Origin: an uncultured bacterium
Lineage (GTDB): Bacteria; Pseudomonadota; Gammaproteobacteria; Burkholderiales; Burkholderiaceae_E
DNA: 33,337 nucleotides
Reading direction: 5' to 3'
NCBI GenBank assembly: GCA_903907905.1
Contig: CAIVPX010000091.1
Coordinates: forward strand, 1 to 33,337
Position numbers and translations under genes: made by a program. Positions 8,712 through 16,963 of this stretch are shown one piece after another (the first letter of the stretch is position 1; each line of letters begins with the position of its first letter). Under the pieces are notes generated by a model that saw only the letters and a list, made by a program, of their open reading frames with translations, did not search any database and was not told the origin of the DNA.

Positions 8712-9146
8712 ATGACACCCCACCCCCGCCACCGCAGCCCCCTGAGCGCTTTCATTCGCGTCGCGCTGCTTGCCTCGTCCCTGCTGATCGTCGGGTGCGC
8801 ATCGAAAGACCCTTCACGGACAGGGCTTTTGGAGCCCTACCGGATCGACCTGCCCCAGGGGAACTACCTGACGCAGGGCATGATTGATCAGGTCAAGCCC
8901 GGTATGTCCCGGGAACAGGTTCGCGTCGTGCTCGGCTCGCCCCTGCTGAACCACGTCTTTCACGCCGATCGGTGGGACTACGTCTTTCGCTTCCGCCACC
9001 CGAGCGGAACCGCCGAGCAGCGCAAGGTGACCGTCTTCTTCAAGGAGGGCCGGGTCACCAGCCTACAGGCAGACCCGCTACCCCAGCGCGAAGACCCCGC
9101 CGATCCTGCCCTGCCCGGATTCAAGCAACCGGCGCCCAAGCGCTGA
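8712..9146 (+). CDS. bamE: Outer membrane protein assembly factor BamE (OmlA/SmpA)
   Basis: A 144-residue lipoprotein of the BAM complex, which inserts beta-barrel proteins into the outer membrane. It has an N-terminal hydrophobic signal ending in the lipobox LIVGC, with the lipidated Cys at residue 29. The BamE fold follows: [29 protein letters not shown] is the typical stretch (about 43-71; the Gly-Met-(T/S)-x-x-Q-V core is clear), then LGSPL and WDYVFRF, then KVTVFF. It is divergent from fur and 22 nt upstream of dapB, the same neighbourhood as in Bordetella-type genomes. Confidence 0.93.
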   Translation: MTPHPRHRSPLSAFIRVALLASSLLIVGCASKDPSRTGLLEPYRIDLPQGNYLTQGMIDQVKPGMSREQVRVVLGSPLLNHVFHADRWDYVFRFRHPSGTAEQRKVTVFFKEGRVTSLQADPLPQREDPADPALPGFKQPAPKR

Positions 9147-9168
9147 CCGTCCTTCAGGAACCTCTCCC

Positions 9169-9972
9169 ATGACCATGAAAATCGCCGTGGCGGGCGCGAG
9201 CGGCCGGATGGGCCGCATGCTGATCGAAGCCGTGCTCAATGCGCCCGATGCTGAACTGGCGGGCGCACTCGATCTGGCAACAAGTCCCGCTATTGGGCGT
9301 GACGCAGCCGACTTCCTCGGGCGCAGCACCGGCATCAAGGTCAGCGCCGATTTCGGTCAGGCGCTCGACGGCGCCACCCACCTCATCGACTTTACCCGGC
9401 CTGAGGGCACGCTCGAGCACATCAAGCAGTGCGAGGCACGCGGCGTCAAAATGGTGATTGGCACCACCGGCTTCGAAAAAACCGGAAAATCGCGTATCGA
9501 GGCGGCTTCGTCGAGTATTTCCATTGTTTTTGCGCCAAACATGAGCGTGGGCGTCAACGCCACCCTGAAGCTGCTCGAGGTCGCAGCGGGCATCCTCAGC
9601 ACCGGGTATGACATTGAAATCATCGAGGCGCATCATCGGCACAAGGTGGATGCACCCTCCGGCACTGCGCTCAGGATGGGTGAGGTCATCGCCTCGGCGC
9701 TTGGGCGTGATCTGCAGAAGGTTGCCATCTATGGACGCGAAGGCGTCACCGGTGAGCGCGACCCCTCCACCATCGGCTTTGCCACGGTTCGGGGCGGCGA
9801 CATCGTCGGCGACCATACCGTGCTGTTCGCCGGCACGGGCGAACGAATTGAAATCACCCACCGAGCCGCCAGCCGCGTCACGTACGCCCACGGGTCCCTG
9901 AGGGCCTGCCGGTTTCTGAACGGCCACAAAATCGGCCTGTTCGACATGCAGGGCGTGCTCGGAATCGCCTGA
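9169..9972 (+). CDS. dapB: 4-hydroxy-tetrahydrodipicolinate reductase
   Basis: A 267-residue cytoplasmic NAD(P)H-dependent reductase of the diaminopimelate/lysine pathway. The N-terminal Rossmann motif is [10 protein letters not shown] (about 7-16), followed by the IDFTRPEGT and GTTGF segments. The catalytic and substrate-binding segment is [17 protein letters not shown]. The C-terminus ends [17 protein letters not shown], near the family norm. The start is ATG 9169, preceded by AGGA at a suitable distance; MKIAV starting at the second ATG is an alternative. It is probably cotranscribed with bamE. Confidence 0.97.
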   Translation: MTMKIAVAGASGRMGRMLIEAVLNAPDAELAGALDLATSPAIGRDAADFLGRSTGIKVSADFGQALDGATHLIDFTRPEGTLEHIKQCEARGVKMVIGTTGFEKTGKSRIEAASSSISIVFAPNMSVGVNATLKLLEVAAGILSTGYDIEIIEAHHRHKVDAPSGTALRMGEVIASALGRDLQKVAIYGREGVTGERDPSTIGFATVRGGDIVGDHTVLFAGTGERIEITHRAASRVTYAHGSLRACRFLNGHKIGLFDMQGVLGIA

Positions 9973-10028
9973 GCCGGCCGACCGGAGTTCGCTCGCCACT
10001 GGTGCGCCCGCGCCCCGGCAGCGTGCAA

Positions 10029-10047
10029 AGCGCCCATCACTGGCGCT
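10029..10047. terminator. Hairpin downstream of dapB
   Basis: A perfect 6-bp inverted repeat (AGCGCC/GGCGCT) with a 7-nt loop lies in the 123-nt gap between convergent dapB and the ChaN-like gene. There is no U-tract, so termination here is only possible. Confidence 0.25.
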
Positions 10048-10095
10048 CTGCTCGGCCTCTGTCCGCCACCTCTGCGCGCCCCGACCTGCCCGCGA

Positions 10096-10992
10096 TCAAG
10101 GCGATCGGGGCTTGCCGAACCGCTCGCGCAGGGCCCGGCAGGGGTCTGCCCGAGGCTGAACCGGAAACACTCGGATGACATCGTAGGGAGAGGCTGGCGC
10201 CTCACCCGGCTCCAGCAAGCCCACCGACAGCACTCGCGCCCCTCCGGCCATGTCAGCCAAGTGCAGGGGCACCCCCACATCCCGCCTGACATGGCCATTG
10301 CCCGCCAGCAGCACGACCGTACGCCCCCCCTGTCGGGCGGTGATCAGGGCCTCGGCCATCTGCGCATCACGAGCTCGCTGGGCCCGCACCATGGGTGGCA
10401 GCATGGAGGGCGGCATCAACCCGCAATGGCCCTGCTCGATGGCGTCCGATTGGGCCTTCTCCACCTGCGGCCCCCAAGCTGACGGCGCTCGATCAGCCAG
10501 GGGATGCGACTGGCCGCGTGCGATGGCAAAGGTTTGCGCGCTGGACAGGTTGGCACCCACCAAGGGCCAATCCCGGCGCAAGGCCAGTTCGACGACCGGG
10601 CCGTAGAGGGACCAGTCCCAACCATCAAAGCGAAATCCAGCCGCCTGCGCAATGCGGCGGGCCCGATCGGGCAGTGGCTCGCCGGGCCGTTGCTCAGCCC
10701 GCGCCGCCTCGAGCGCCGCCTGAGCGTCGGCGTCGAACTGCTCCATGGCGACCGTGATCGGCACCCGATCGGCGAGCAAGTCGAGCCAGGCCAGGCGCTG
10801 TCGGTGCATGGCCACGTTGTCGTGCAACTCACCGATCAGAATCAGATCGGCGGCGGCCATCCGCTCGACAAGGGCCGCCGACACGGCCGCTGGCGATGGC
10901 TCGTCCAGAGCCGGCCATCGCGCACACGCACCCAGCGGCAGGCAAACCAGTACGACCCCCAACCTTTGAACCAGTCGATCGAAGAAACGCAT
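10096..10992 (-). CDS. ChaN-family (heme-linked) lipoprotein
   Basis: A 298-residue predicted lipoprotein with a basic start MRFFDRLVQR, a hydrophobic core and a lipobox-like LGAC near residue 23. The mature part carries ChaN-like motifs: ADLILIGELHDN, VAMEQFD and, near the end, VVLLAGNGHVRRDVGVP. ChaN of Campylobacter binds heme, and these proteins occur beside iron/TonB genes. This one is divergent from tonB-exbB-exbD with only 39 nt between the two starts. The frame stays open far upstream through the tonB repeat, but only ATG 10992 gives a signal peptide, and GAGGG lies just upstream. Function in heme handling is inferred from family and context. Confidence 0.8.
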   Translation of the reverse strand: MRFFDRLVQRLGVVLVCLPLGACARWPALDEPSPAAVSAALVERMAAADLILIGELHDNVAMHRQRLAWLDLLADRVPITVAMEQFDADAQAALEAARAEQRPGEPLPDRARRIAQAAGFRFDGWDWSLYGPVVELALRRDWPLVGANLSSAQTFAIARGQSHPLADRAPSAWGPQVEKAQSDAIEQGHCGLMPPSMLPPMVRAQRARDAQMAEALITARQGGRTVVLLAGNGHVRRDVGVPLHLADMAGGARVLSVGLLEPGEAPASPYDVIRVFPVQPRADPCRALRERFGKPRSP

Positions 10993-11001
10993 GCAGCCCT
11001 C

Positions 11002-11010
11002 TGGGATAAT
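11002..11010 (+). promoter_or_regulatory. Extended -10 in front of tonB
   Basis: TGG-GATAAT (hexamer 11005-11010) lies in the 39-nt gap between the divergent ChaN-like gene and tonB. It would start transcription around 11017, giving a leader of a few nt to the ATG at 11020 or about 15 nt to the ATG at 11032. GATAAT is also a half-site of the Fur box, but the rest of the box is missing. Confidence 0.35.
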
Positions 11011-11031
11011 GCCCGGACGATGCAAGCTAGC

Positions 11032-11925
11032 ATGAACCGCAAGCACGGGGTCGCTGCACTGGGCGCGTTGGCGATCCACCTCGTGCTGATCGTCCTCGCC
11101 GGGCACCTCGAACCTCAGGCGGTGGCGCCCCCGCGGCCGCCCCTCAGCGTCTCGCTGCTCACGACTCCGCCGCCCCCGCCTGTTGCGCCGGTGCTCGAGC
11201 CGACGATCCCCAAACCACTTCCCGTCACCGATCCGGTTCCGGCCCAGGCTTTCGCACCCGCACCCGCACCCGCACCCGCACCCGCACCCGCACCCGCACC
11301 CGCACCCGCACCTGCACCTGCACCTGCACCTGCACCTGCACCTGCACCTGCACCTGCACCTGCAGCGATGCGGCCAGGCCCGAAACCGTCGACCCCCGTC
11401 GTCGCGTCGAAGCCAGTCAGTTCGCCGCGCCCACTCCCGCCCGAACCCGCCAGCGACATCACGCTCCCAGAGGAGCCCCGCCCTGCCACGCAACCCACTC
11501 ATTCAGCGCCGGGGCCATCCCAATCCGCTGAAGGCCCACTGGCGACGGCCACCGCCCCGAGGACCGCGGCTGCCGCCCCCCCGGCAACCGGGCAGGGATC
11601 GACCATGCCCGACCCGCCTGCGGCTGCCTCGCGCGAGCGCACCGGCGCACGCGTCGACGCCCGCTGGTCGGGCAACACGCCGCCCCCCTATCCGCCGATC
11701 GCCCGCCGGCTCCGGGAAGAGGGCGATGTCAGGCTCTCCGTGCATGTCGACGAGAGGGGGCAGGTGCTCGCCGTTCGGCTGACACGCTCGAGCGGCTCAT
11801 CCAGGCTCGACACCGCAGCCATGGAAACCGTGAAAAAATGGCGCTTCGCGCCGGCGACCGTAGACGGCCAACCGGTCTCGGGTTGGTACGACGACTGGGT
11901 CTGGTCCTTCAGACTCGACGATTGA
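11032..11925 (+). CDS. tonB: Energy transducer TonB
   Basis: A 297-residue TonB, which links the ExbBD proton channel to outer-membrane receptors. The N-terminus is MNRKHGVAALGALAIHLVLI, a signal anchor with the conserved His. A long Pro-rich periplasmic spacer follows, including 18 consecutive Ala-Pro dipeptides. The C-terminal TonB domain (from about residue 215) has PPPYPPIARRL, GDVRLSVHVDERGQV, SSGSSRLDTAAMETVKKWRF and a final aromatic-rich end. ATG 11032 was chosen; ATG 11020 would add MQAS. It leads tonB-exbB-exbD (gaps of about 11-12 nt) and could serve the BtuB receptor encoded nearby. Confidence 0.93.
   Translation: MNRKHGVAALGALAIHLVLIVLAGHLEPQAVAPPRPPLSVSLLTTPPPPPVAPVLEPTIPKPLPVTDPVPAQAFAPAPAPAPAPAPAPAPAPAPAPAPAPAPAPAPAPAPAAMRPGPKPSTPVVASKPVSSPRPLPPEPASDITLPEEPRPATQPTHSAPGPSQSAEGPLATATAPRTAAAAPPATGQGSTMPDPPAAASRERTGARVDARWSGNTPPPYPPIARRLREEGDVRLSVHVDERGQVLAVRLTRSSGSSRLDTAAMETVKKWRFAPATVDGQPVSGWYDDWVWSFRLDD
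11254..11361 (+). repeat. Hexanucleotide tandem repeat inside tonB (18 units)
   Basis: Eighteen perfect 6-nt units encode (Ala-Pro)18. The first nine are GCACCC (11254-11307) and the last nine GCACCT (11308-11361). The unit keeps the reading frame, so changes in copy number would lengthen or shorten the periplasmic spacer without breaking the gene. The two uniform blocks suggest recent slippage expansion of each variant. Confidence 0.97.
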
Positions 11926-11936
11926 AAAGACATTGC

Positions 11937-12683
11937 ATGAACACACAGCCACTGGGATTGCTGCATTTCTGGCAGGCGGGCGATGCGCTGACGCATGGGC
12001 TGGCGTGGCTGTTGCTGTTGATGTCCATCGCCAGCTGGTACTTCATCCTGTCCAAGGCCTGGAGCGCCTGGCGGCTGAGGGCGGGCGCGCGGGTCGCCCT
12101 CGACCGATTCTGGAGCGCGGCGGGTACCGAGGAGGCCCTCGCGGCCCTCGCACAGGCCGATCGCGAGCAGGTCTTTCTGCCCCTGGCCGAGCGTGCGTTC
12201 TCGGCCGCCCACTTGCCGCCGGGCAAAGCCCTGGCGGCCACAGTCGACCGCGGCGAGCTGATCACTCGGGCCCTGCGCCAGGAAATCAACCGCACCTCGG
12301 CACGACTCGAAAACGGGCTGACCCTGCTCGCCTCGGTCGGCAGCACCGCGCCCTTTATCGGCCTGCTGGGAACTGTCTGGGGCATCTACCATGCGCTACT
12401 CGCGATCGCCGGCAGCGGGCAGGTGCAGATCGATCGTGTCGCCGGGCCCGTGGGCGAGGCGCTCGTCATGACGGCAGCGGGCCTGGCTGTTGCCATCCCG
12501 GCCGTCCTCGCCTACAACGCCTTCACGCGAATCAACCGGGTTACCCTGGCCGAGCTCGACGGCTTCGCGCACGACCTGTTGGCGCTGCTCACGACAGGCG
12601 CTCGCCTTCAGTCGACCCCAGCCGACCCGCTCGGCGACACCGCCAACGCGACGCCGGCGGCCACCCAAGCTGTTGGACGCTGA
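11937..12683 (+). CDS. exbB: TonB-system proton channel subunit ExbB (MotA/TolQ/ExbB family)
   Basis: A 248-residue inner-membrane protein with three expected transmembrane segments: one near the N-terminus (about residues 20-40, LAWLLLLMSIASWYFIL), and two in the C-terminal half (around LLASVGSTAPFIGLLGTVWGIYHAL and ALVMTAAGLAVAIPAVLAYN). The last two are the conserved channel-forming segments of the family. Gene order directly after tonB and before exbD favours ExbB over TolQ. The start is ATG 11937, preceded by a weak purine-rich site. Confidence 0.92.
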   Translation: MNTQPLGLLHFWQAGDALTHGLAWLLLLMSIASWYFILSKAWSAWRLRAGARVALDRFWSAAGTEEALAALAQADREQVFLPLAERAFSAAHLPPGKALAATVDRGELITRALRQEINRTSARLENGLTLLASVGSTAPFIGLLGTVWGIYHALLAIAGSGQVQIDRVAGPVGEALVMTAAGLAVAIPAVLAYNAFTRINRVTLAELDGFAHDLLALLTTGARLQSTPADPLGDTANATPAATQAVGR

Positions 12684-12695
12684 GGCCAACGCAGC

Positions 12696-13124
12696 ATGGC
12701 ATTCGGCGGATTCGACCAACGCGGGGGCCCGCAACCCATGGCCGACATCAACACCACGCCACTGGTGGATGTCATGCTGGTGTTGCTGGTGATTTTCATC
12801 ATCACCGCCCCCCTGCTCACGCATTCCATTCGGCTCGACTTGCCCGATGCGAAGGCGAGCGCTGCGTCCGAGGCGCCAGAGACCATCACGGTATCCATCG
12901 ACGCACAAGGCGTCCTGTTCTGGAACAACGAAGCCCTGGCTGACTCGAAAGAACTCGCGCAGCGACTGGCGGCGGCTGCATCGGCCCAGCCCCAACCCGC
13001 ACTCAACCTCCGAGCCGATCGCAACACCCGCTACCAGACCATCGCCGAAGTGATGTCCGCTGCTCAGGACGCAGGTCTGACGCGGCTGGGCTTCGTCACC
13101 GACCCCAAAGCGGCGGGACGCTGA
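12696..13124 (+). CDS. exbD: TonB-system proton channel subunit ExbD
   Basis: A 142-residue protein with a short cytoplasmic start, then ADINTTPLVDVMLVLLVIFI, in which the Asp of the PLVDVML motif is the conserved proton-carrying residue of ExbD/TolR. The periplasmic domain follows, with TITVSIDAQGVLFWNNE and LRADRNTRYQTIAEVM. It begins 12 nt after exbB and closes the operon. Its 3' end converges on the TldE-like gene. Confidence 0.93.
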   Translation: MAFGGFDQRGGPQPMADINTTPLVDVMLVLLVIFIITAPLLTHSIRLDLPDAKASAASEAPETITVSIDAQGVLFWNNEALADSKELAQRLAAAASAQPQPALNLRADRNTRYQTIAEVMSAAQDAGLTRLGFVTDPKAAGR

Positions 13125-13135
13125 AGCGCGCTCGT

Positions 13136-13155
13136 GTCGCACGATGCTGTGCGAC
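13136..13155. terminator. Hairpin between exbD and the TldE-like gene
   Basis: A perfect 7-bp inverted repeat (GTCGCAC/GTGCGAC) with a 6-nt loop sits between two convergent stop codons. There is no U-run on either strand, so it may block or stabilise transcripts from both sides. Confidence 0.35.
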
Positions 13156-13175
13156 GGGCAGTCACCAGGGCCGCG

Positions 13176-14516
13176 TCACAGCGCGAAGGCCATTGCCGAC
13201 ACCAGCGCACCCGGCGCGCGAATACCCCCAAACTGCCTCGATTCCCAGGTGTCGACGTCCGGCATCCAGAGCGCGTGATCGGTCAGGGCCTCGAGCCGAT
13301 CCCCGAGCAGGCGATAGAGGCTGTCGTCAAAGCGCATGGCCTCGATCGCGGCCACAGGCTCGCCATCGCGGACCAGAAAGCTCGCAAAACGGGTCATGCC
13401 GGTGACGCGGCACGCCTGCCGATCCGAGTGATTCAGATACCAGAAATTGCTGATCTGCAGCCCATCGCCCAGACGGCGAAGGCCCTCGCTGTCGGGCAGT
13501 GATCCGGGGCTGAGGCTCAAGGCCTGGGGCGACTCCGACTCGGCCGCGGCGGTACCCGATAAGCCGAACTCCACCGCCGAGCGCGGCGACACCAGTTCAC
13601 CCGCATGGCGCCCCGCGTCGATCAGGCGGATACGGTCCGGGCGCACAAAGCCCTCCGGCTGAAAGCGCGGCACCCCGGCACCGAGCACGTCTTCATCAAG
13701 GCTGACCAGCGGCGATAGCCGCGCGCTGCCCTCACGCAAACGCGCGAGCGGCGACTGGCCCGTTCGGTAAGCGCGCGCGGAGAACCCGTCCCAGCCCAGC
13801 ATGCCGACGAGATCGGCCACGGCTCGCGGCGCCAGCAAGACGCGATACTCGCCGGGCGCCACCTTCACAGGGGGGCGTTCGAGCAGACGGGCACGGGCGA
13901 TGGCATCGCGAACGCTGCCGGCCAACTCGTCCGCGCGCCAGTGGTCGCCCGCCAGCGTTTGCTTGATCGCACGATCGTCCTGGGCGTAGACGGTGAAATC
14001 GAAGACGTAGGAGGATCGCTGATGAAAATGCGCATGCCCCAGGCTGCTGACCATGGCGCAGACAAGCGGTCCCGAGGCGTGAAACCCGACGAGATCGCTC
14101 GCGCCGGCTGCATGGGCCACCGCGTCGACCACCTCATCCGGCGCGGGTAGCACCGCAGTCGCCGTGTACGCGCTCTGCGAGGCTTGCGTCTCGAGGGCAA
14201 GAAAGGGGTCAGGCGCCGAGTCACTCACGGCGTCCCTCAGCCGCGTCAGCGCGGCGGCCAGCCTGCGTGGGTCATCCGGGGACGCCGAGAGCGGTACCTT
14301 CGCAATCGCCTGCCGGGCGCCGTCCACCAGCCTGAGCGTCACCGTCTGGCGCATGACAGTGCCCGCCTGGCGAACACGCGCCCGGTTGAATCGAACGAAA
14401 TCGGAGCACTCGCCATCCAGCCACGCAAAGAGCTGCTCGCCCGCGCGGGTCGCCCCCTGCACGAAGGCGCGTAAGGTCTCAAAGCCCTGGCGCAGACGTT
14501 CGGCTTCAGTGATCAC
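13176..14516 (-). CDS. TldE/PmbA-like protein (TldD/PmbA family)
   Basis: A 446-residue TldD/PmbA-family protein without the HExxxH zinc motif, as expected for the non-catalytic TldE-type partner. Family-like segments include the N-terminal GEQLFAWLDGECSDFVRFN, SSYVFDFTVYAQDDRA, a central RVLLAPRAVADLVGMLG, FQPEGFVRPDRIRLID, and a C-terminal ISNFWYLNHSDRQACRVTGMTR (only parts conserved). The start appears to be GTG 14516, overlapping the TldD-like stop by 11 nt, so the two are coupled. The open frame upstream of GTG lies within the TldD-like gene. The pair probably forms a heterodimeric peptidase; the substrate is unknown. Confidence 0.8.
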   Translation of the reverse strand: MITEAERLRQGFETLRAFVQGATRAGEQLFAWLDGECSDFVRFNRARVRQAGTVMRQTVTLRLVDGARQAIAKVPLSASPDDPRRLAAALTRLRDAVSDSAPDPFLALETQASQSAYTATAVLPAPDEVVDAVAHAAGASDLVGFHASGPLVCAMVSSLGHAHFHQRSSYVFDFTVYAQDDRAIKQTLAGDHWRADELAGSVRDAIARARLLERPPVKVAPGEYRVLLAPRAVADLVGMLGWDGFSARAYRTGQSPLARLREGSARLSPLVSLDEDVLGAGVPRFQPEGFVRPDRIRLIDAGRHAGELVSPRSAVEFGLSGTAAAESESPQALSLSPGSLPDSEGLRRLGDGLQISNFWYLNHSDRQACRVTGMTRFASFLVRDGEPVAAIEAMRFDDSLYRLLGDRLEALTDHALWMPDVDTWESRQFGGIRAPGALVSAMAFAL

Positions 14517-15978
14517 CGCCGAAGACCTCCACGTCGCGAAAGAGGCAGGCTGGCGAGGCATGCCCCACCCGCACGATCTGACCGGGCTCGCCCTTGCCGC
14601 AATAGGGCGTGCCCAGCACGCGCAAGGTCGACCGGTCTCCGACACGCGACAGGCTGCGCCAGAAACGGGCCGACACGCCTCGATAGCCCGGATTTCTTAC
14701 CACGCGGGTCAGGCGGCCTCCCTCGATGAGTTGCCCCCATTCGCAACCGAACTGAAACTTGTTGCGCGAGTCGTCGATGGACCAAGACGCATTGGTTCGC
14801 ATGAAGACGCCTTGCTCGACCTCGCCAATCATCTGTTCGAGCGATGCGTCACCGGGCTCGATGTTCAGATTGCCCATGCGGTCGATGGGCGGGCGCCACC
14901 ATGCCCCGGCTCGCGAACTGGCCACCGGCGCAACCGATAGCCCCCACTGCTCCGCGCGTGCGGCCGACAGGGCGCCCCCCAACGGACGCATGAGGATGCC
15001 GTTTTCGATCAGCAGCGCCCGACGAGCCCCGAGCCCCTCGTCATCGACGCCGTAGGAGGCAAACTCGCCCGCCACGCCGGGATCAAAGCTCACGTTGAGC
15101 AGGGGCGAGCCGTACGCGTAAGACCCGAACATGGCTGGCGTCACGAAGCTCCTGCCGGCAAAGTTGCGCTCATCGCCAAGAATGCGGTCGAGTTCGAGCG
15201 GATGCCCGATCGATTCGTGAATCTGCAGCATCATCTGATCGGCATCGATCAGCACATCACGAATACCGGTCGGGCAATTGGGCGCGCAGGCCAGTTGCAG
15301 TGCTTCGTCGGCCACGCGAGCGCCACCGTCGATGAAGCCCGACTCGGCGAACACTTCGAAGCCGCCCTGCCGGCAATAGGCGTTGTAGCGCCCGCCCAGA
15401 GAGCGCGACTGCGACACTCCCTGATGCACCGCGGTCGCCTCGAGCTGCGGTTCAACATAGTGCAGAGACTGATCAGCGATGAGTTCCCCCTCGCTGATCA
15501 GCCATTCGCGGCGAGCGGTGCAGCGCACCGACGCTCCCCAGTCAAGAATTCGGGGGTCACGGCGAAGCGCGACCGACTCGGCGCGTAACAGCTCGAGCAG
15601 ATCGGATCGTGGCGCAAGCGCTTGCCGCTGAACGGTCTGAAATCGCACGCCCCGCGCATCGGGTCCGGGAATCGCAACACCTGCCAGCGCGCTGTGCCGG
15701 CGCATGGCAAGAGCCCACTTGTGTGCGCGTGCAGCAGCCTGCGCGAGGCCCGCAGCACTGAGGTCGGCGCTCGCGGCGTAACCGCTTGCCTGATCAAGGG
15801 TCACCGTCACCATCGCGCCGGCATCTTCAAACAGCCTGAATGGCTCGAGCACGCCACGGGACATGGCCAGGCGCTCGGAGCGCTCGCTGACGATGCGGAC
15901 CGATACGCGCGCCCCGGCCTGCCGCAGCCGCTGCGCCGCGTCAAACCAGTCAGGCGGCAGATCTTCAACACCAAGCAC
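14506..15978 (-). CDS. TldD-like metalloprotease subunit
   Basis: A 490-residue TldD/PmbA-family protein with the catalytic zinc motif HESIGH at residues 254-259. A C-terminal CGKG segment contains the Cys that is the third metal ligand in known TldD proteins. It differs from the textbook tldD sequence around the motif, so it may be a paralogue with its own substrate. Known TldD/TldE pairs cleave short or unfolded peptides and take part in maturing some ribosomal peptides. The start is GTG 15978, preceded by AGGGGA at 7-8 nt. It follows btuF by 21 nt and is apparently part of the B12-riboswitch operon, an unexpected partner for cobalamin uptake. Confidence 0.82.
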   Translation of the reverse strand: MLGVEDLPPDWFDAAQRLRQAGARVSVRIVSERSERLAMSRGVLEPFRLFEDAGAMVTVTLDQASGYAASADLSAAGLAQAAARAHKWALAMRRHSALAGVAIPGPDARGVRFQTVQRQALAPRSDLLELLRAESVALRRDPRILDWGASVRCTARREWLISEGELIADQSLHYVEPQLEATAVHQGVSQSRSLGGRYNAYCRQGGFEVFAESGFIDGGARVADEALQLACAPNCPTGIRDVLIDADQMMLQIHESIGHPLELDRILGDERNFAGRSFVTPAMFGSYAYGSPLLNVSFDPGVAGEFASYGVDDEGLGARRALLIENGILMRPLGGALSAARAEQWGLSVAPVASSRAGAWWRPPIDRMGNLNIEPGDASLEQMIGEVEQGVFMRTNASWSIDDSRNKFQFGCEWGQLIEGGRLTRVVRNPGYRGVSARFWRSLSRVGDRSTLRVLGTPYCGKGEPGQIVRVGHASPACLFRDVEVFGGDH

Positions 15979-15999
15979 TCGTGCTCCCCTTGGATCGCA

Positions 16000-16938
16000 T
16001 TACGGACGAGGCGCGACCGCACGCGCGCGTCTTGCATCAATCATTTCACAAAGCTGCGCAAGCGGATCGAGCATCCTGGGCGAGGCGCGCTCGAGACGGC
16101 TTGCGTCGAACGCGAGAAACTGCGTCTCGCCTGCTGCACCGATCAGGCCCCCGGCCCGCCAGCGCTGATCGCTCGCCTCGACGCGGGTCGCAAGAATGAG
16201 CTGCGGTCGGGCTCGCGCCACGGCCTCCGGCGTCACTTGGGGAGCGGCGCTGCGGGCATCTCCCAGTACATTGATGACCCCGCACCGACGCAGCGCATCG
16301 CCCATCACGCTGCGGTCAGAGATGGACATGAGCGGGGCCTCCCACACCTGCACGAACACCCGTAGGGGTTCGCGTCCGGCATAGGTCGATTCGATTCGCT
16401 GGAGCTGGCCCCGGAAGGCACGCGCCGCAGCAAACCCCGCCGACTCGCTGAGCATGGCCTCGCTGGCCTCGGGGGAAAGCGCTCGCGCGATCCGCTCAAG
16501 CGCAGTCGCCACCTCGATCAGCCGCGAGGGCTCGGAGATGAACACCTTGAGTCCGAGCCCCTCCATGCGTGCGAGCGCCGAGGCGGACAGGCCCTCTCCC
16601 CAAACCAGCACCAGGTCGGGGCGCAAGGCCAGCAGACGCTCGAGGTCGATTTGCGGATACGCCGATACCCGCGGCAGTTCGCGTACCCTCGGCGGCCAGT
16701 CGCTGTGCGGATCCACTGCGATCAGTCGCTCGCCCGCGCCGGCCGCCGCGAGCAATTCGGTCGCGTGCGGGGCCAATGAAACGATCCGTGCGGGTGGCGA
16801 ACCGAGGTGAAGCGACCGGCCGCGATCGTCGATCGGTACACCGGACGGCTGGGCCGCTACGGCCGCTACGGTCCAAGCGATCGTGAGGGCCGCGACGGCG
16901 CCGCCGACCAAGCGACGAAGACGACGCGCTCCGCTCAT
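16000..16938 (-). CDS. btuF: Periplasmic cobalamin/corrinoid-binding protein (BtuF-like)
   Basis: A 312-residue ABC-transporter substrate-binding protein of the BtuF/helical-backbone metal-receptor type. It has a signal peptide (MSGARRLRRLVGG, then a hydrophobic run ending AVAAQ). The mature fold begins ARIVSLAPHATELLAAAG and contains LPRVSAYPQIDLERLLALRPDLVLVWG, typical of BtuF. It lies 25 nt after btuB under a cobalamin riboswitch, which supports corrinoids as ligand over heme or siderophore. No btuC or btuD permease/ATPase gene is in the window. The long open frame upstream of ATG 16938 is inside btuB. Confidence 0.87.
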   Translation of the reverse strand: MSGARRLRRLVGGAVAALTIAWTVAAVAAQPSGVPIDDRGRSLHLGSPPARIVSLAPHATELLAAAGAGERLIAVDPHSDWPPRVRELPRVSAYPQIDLERLLALRPDLVLVWGEGLSASALARMEGLGLKVFISEPSRLIEVATALERIARALSPEASEAMLSESAGFAAARAFRGQLQRIESTYAGREPLRVFVQVWEAPLMSISDRSVMGDALRRCGVINVLGDARSAAPQVTPEAVARARPQLILATRVEASDQRWRAGGLIGAAGETQFLAFDASRLERASPRMLDPLAQLCEMIDARRARAVAPRP

Positions 16939-16963
16939 GGCCTCGGCGCGGCGCGGCCCGCCA

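Noticed and set aside
10993-11031. Fur box between the ChaN-like gene and tonB
   Set aside because: Only one GATAAT half-site is visible and it doubles as the -10. The second and third hexamers of the box are missing. Fur control remains plausible but is not shown.
11254-11361. CRISPR-like array
   Set aside because: The units are 6 nt, contiguous and without spacers, and lie inside a coding region. It is a simple tandem repeat.
11115-11502. Open frames through the tonB repeat on the minus strand (Gly-Ala or Arg-Cys repeats)
   Set aside because: A 6-nt repeat stays open in several frames. Only the plus-strand frame joins a signal anchor to a TonB C-terminal domain.
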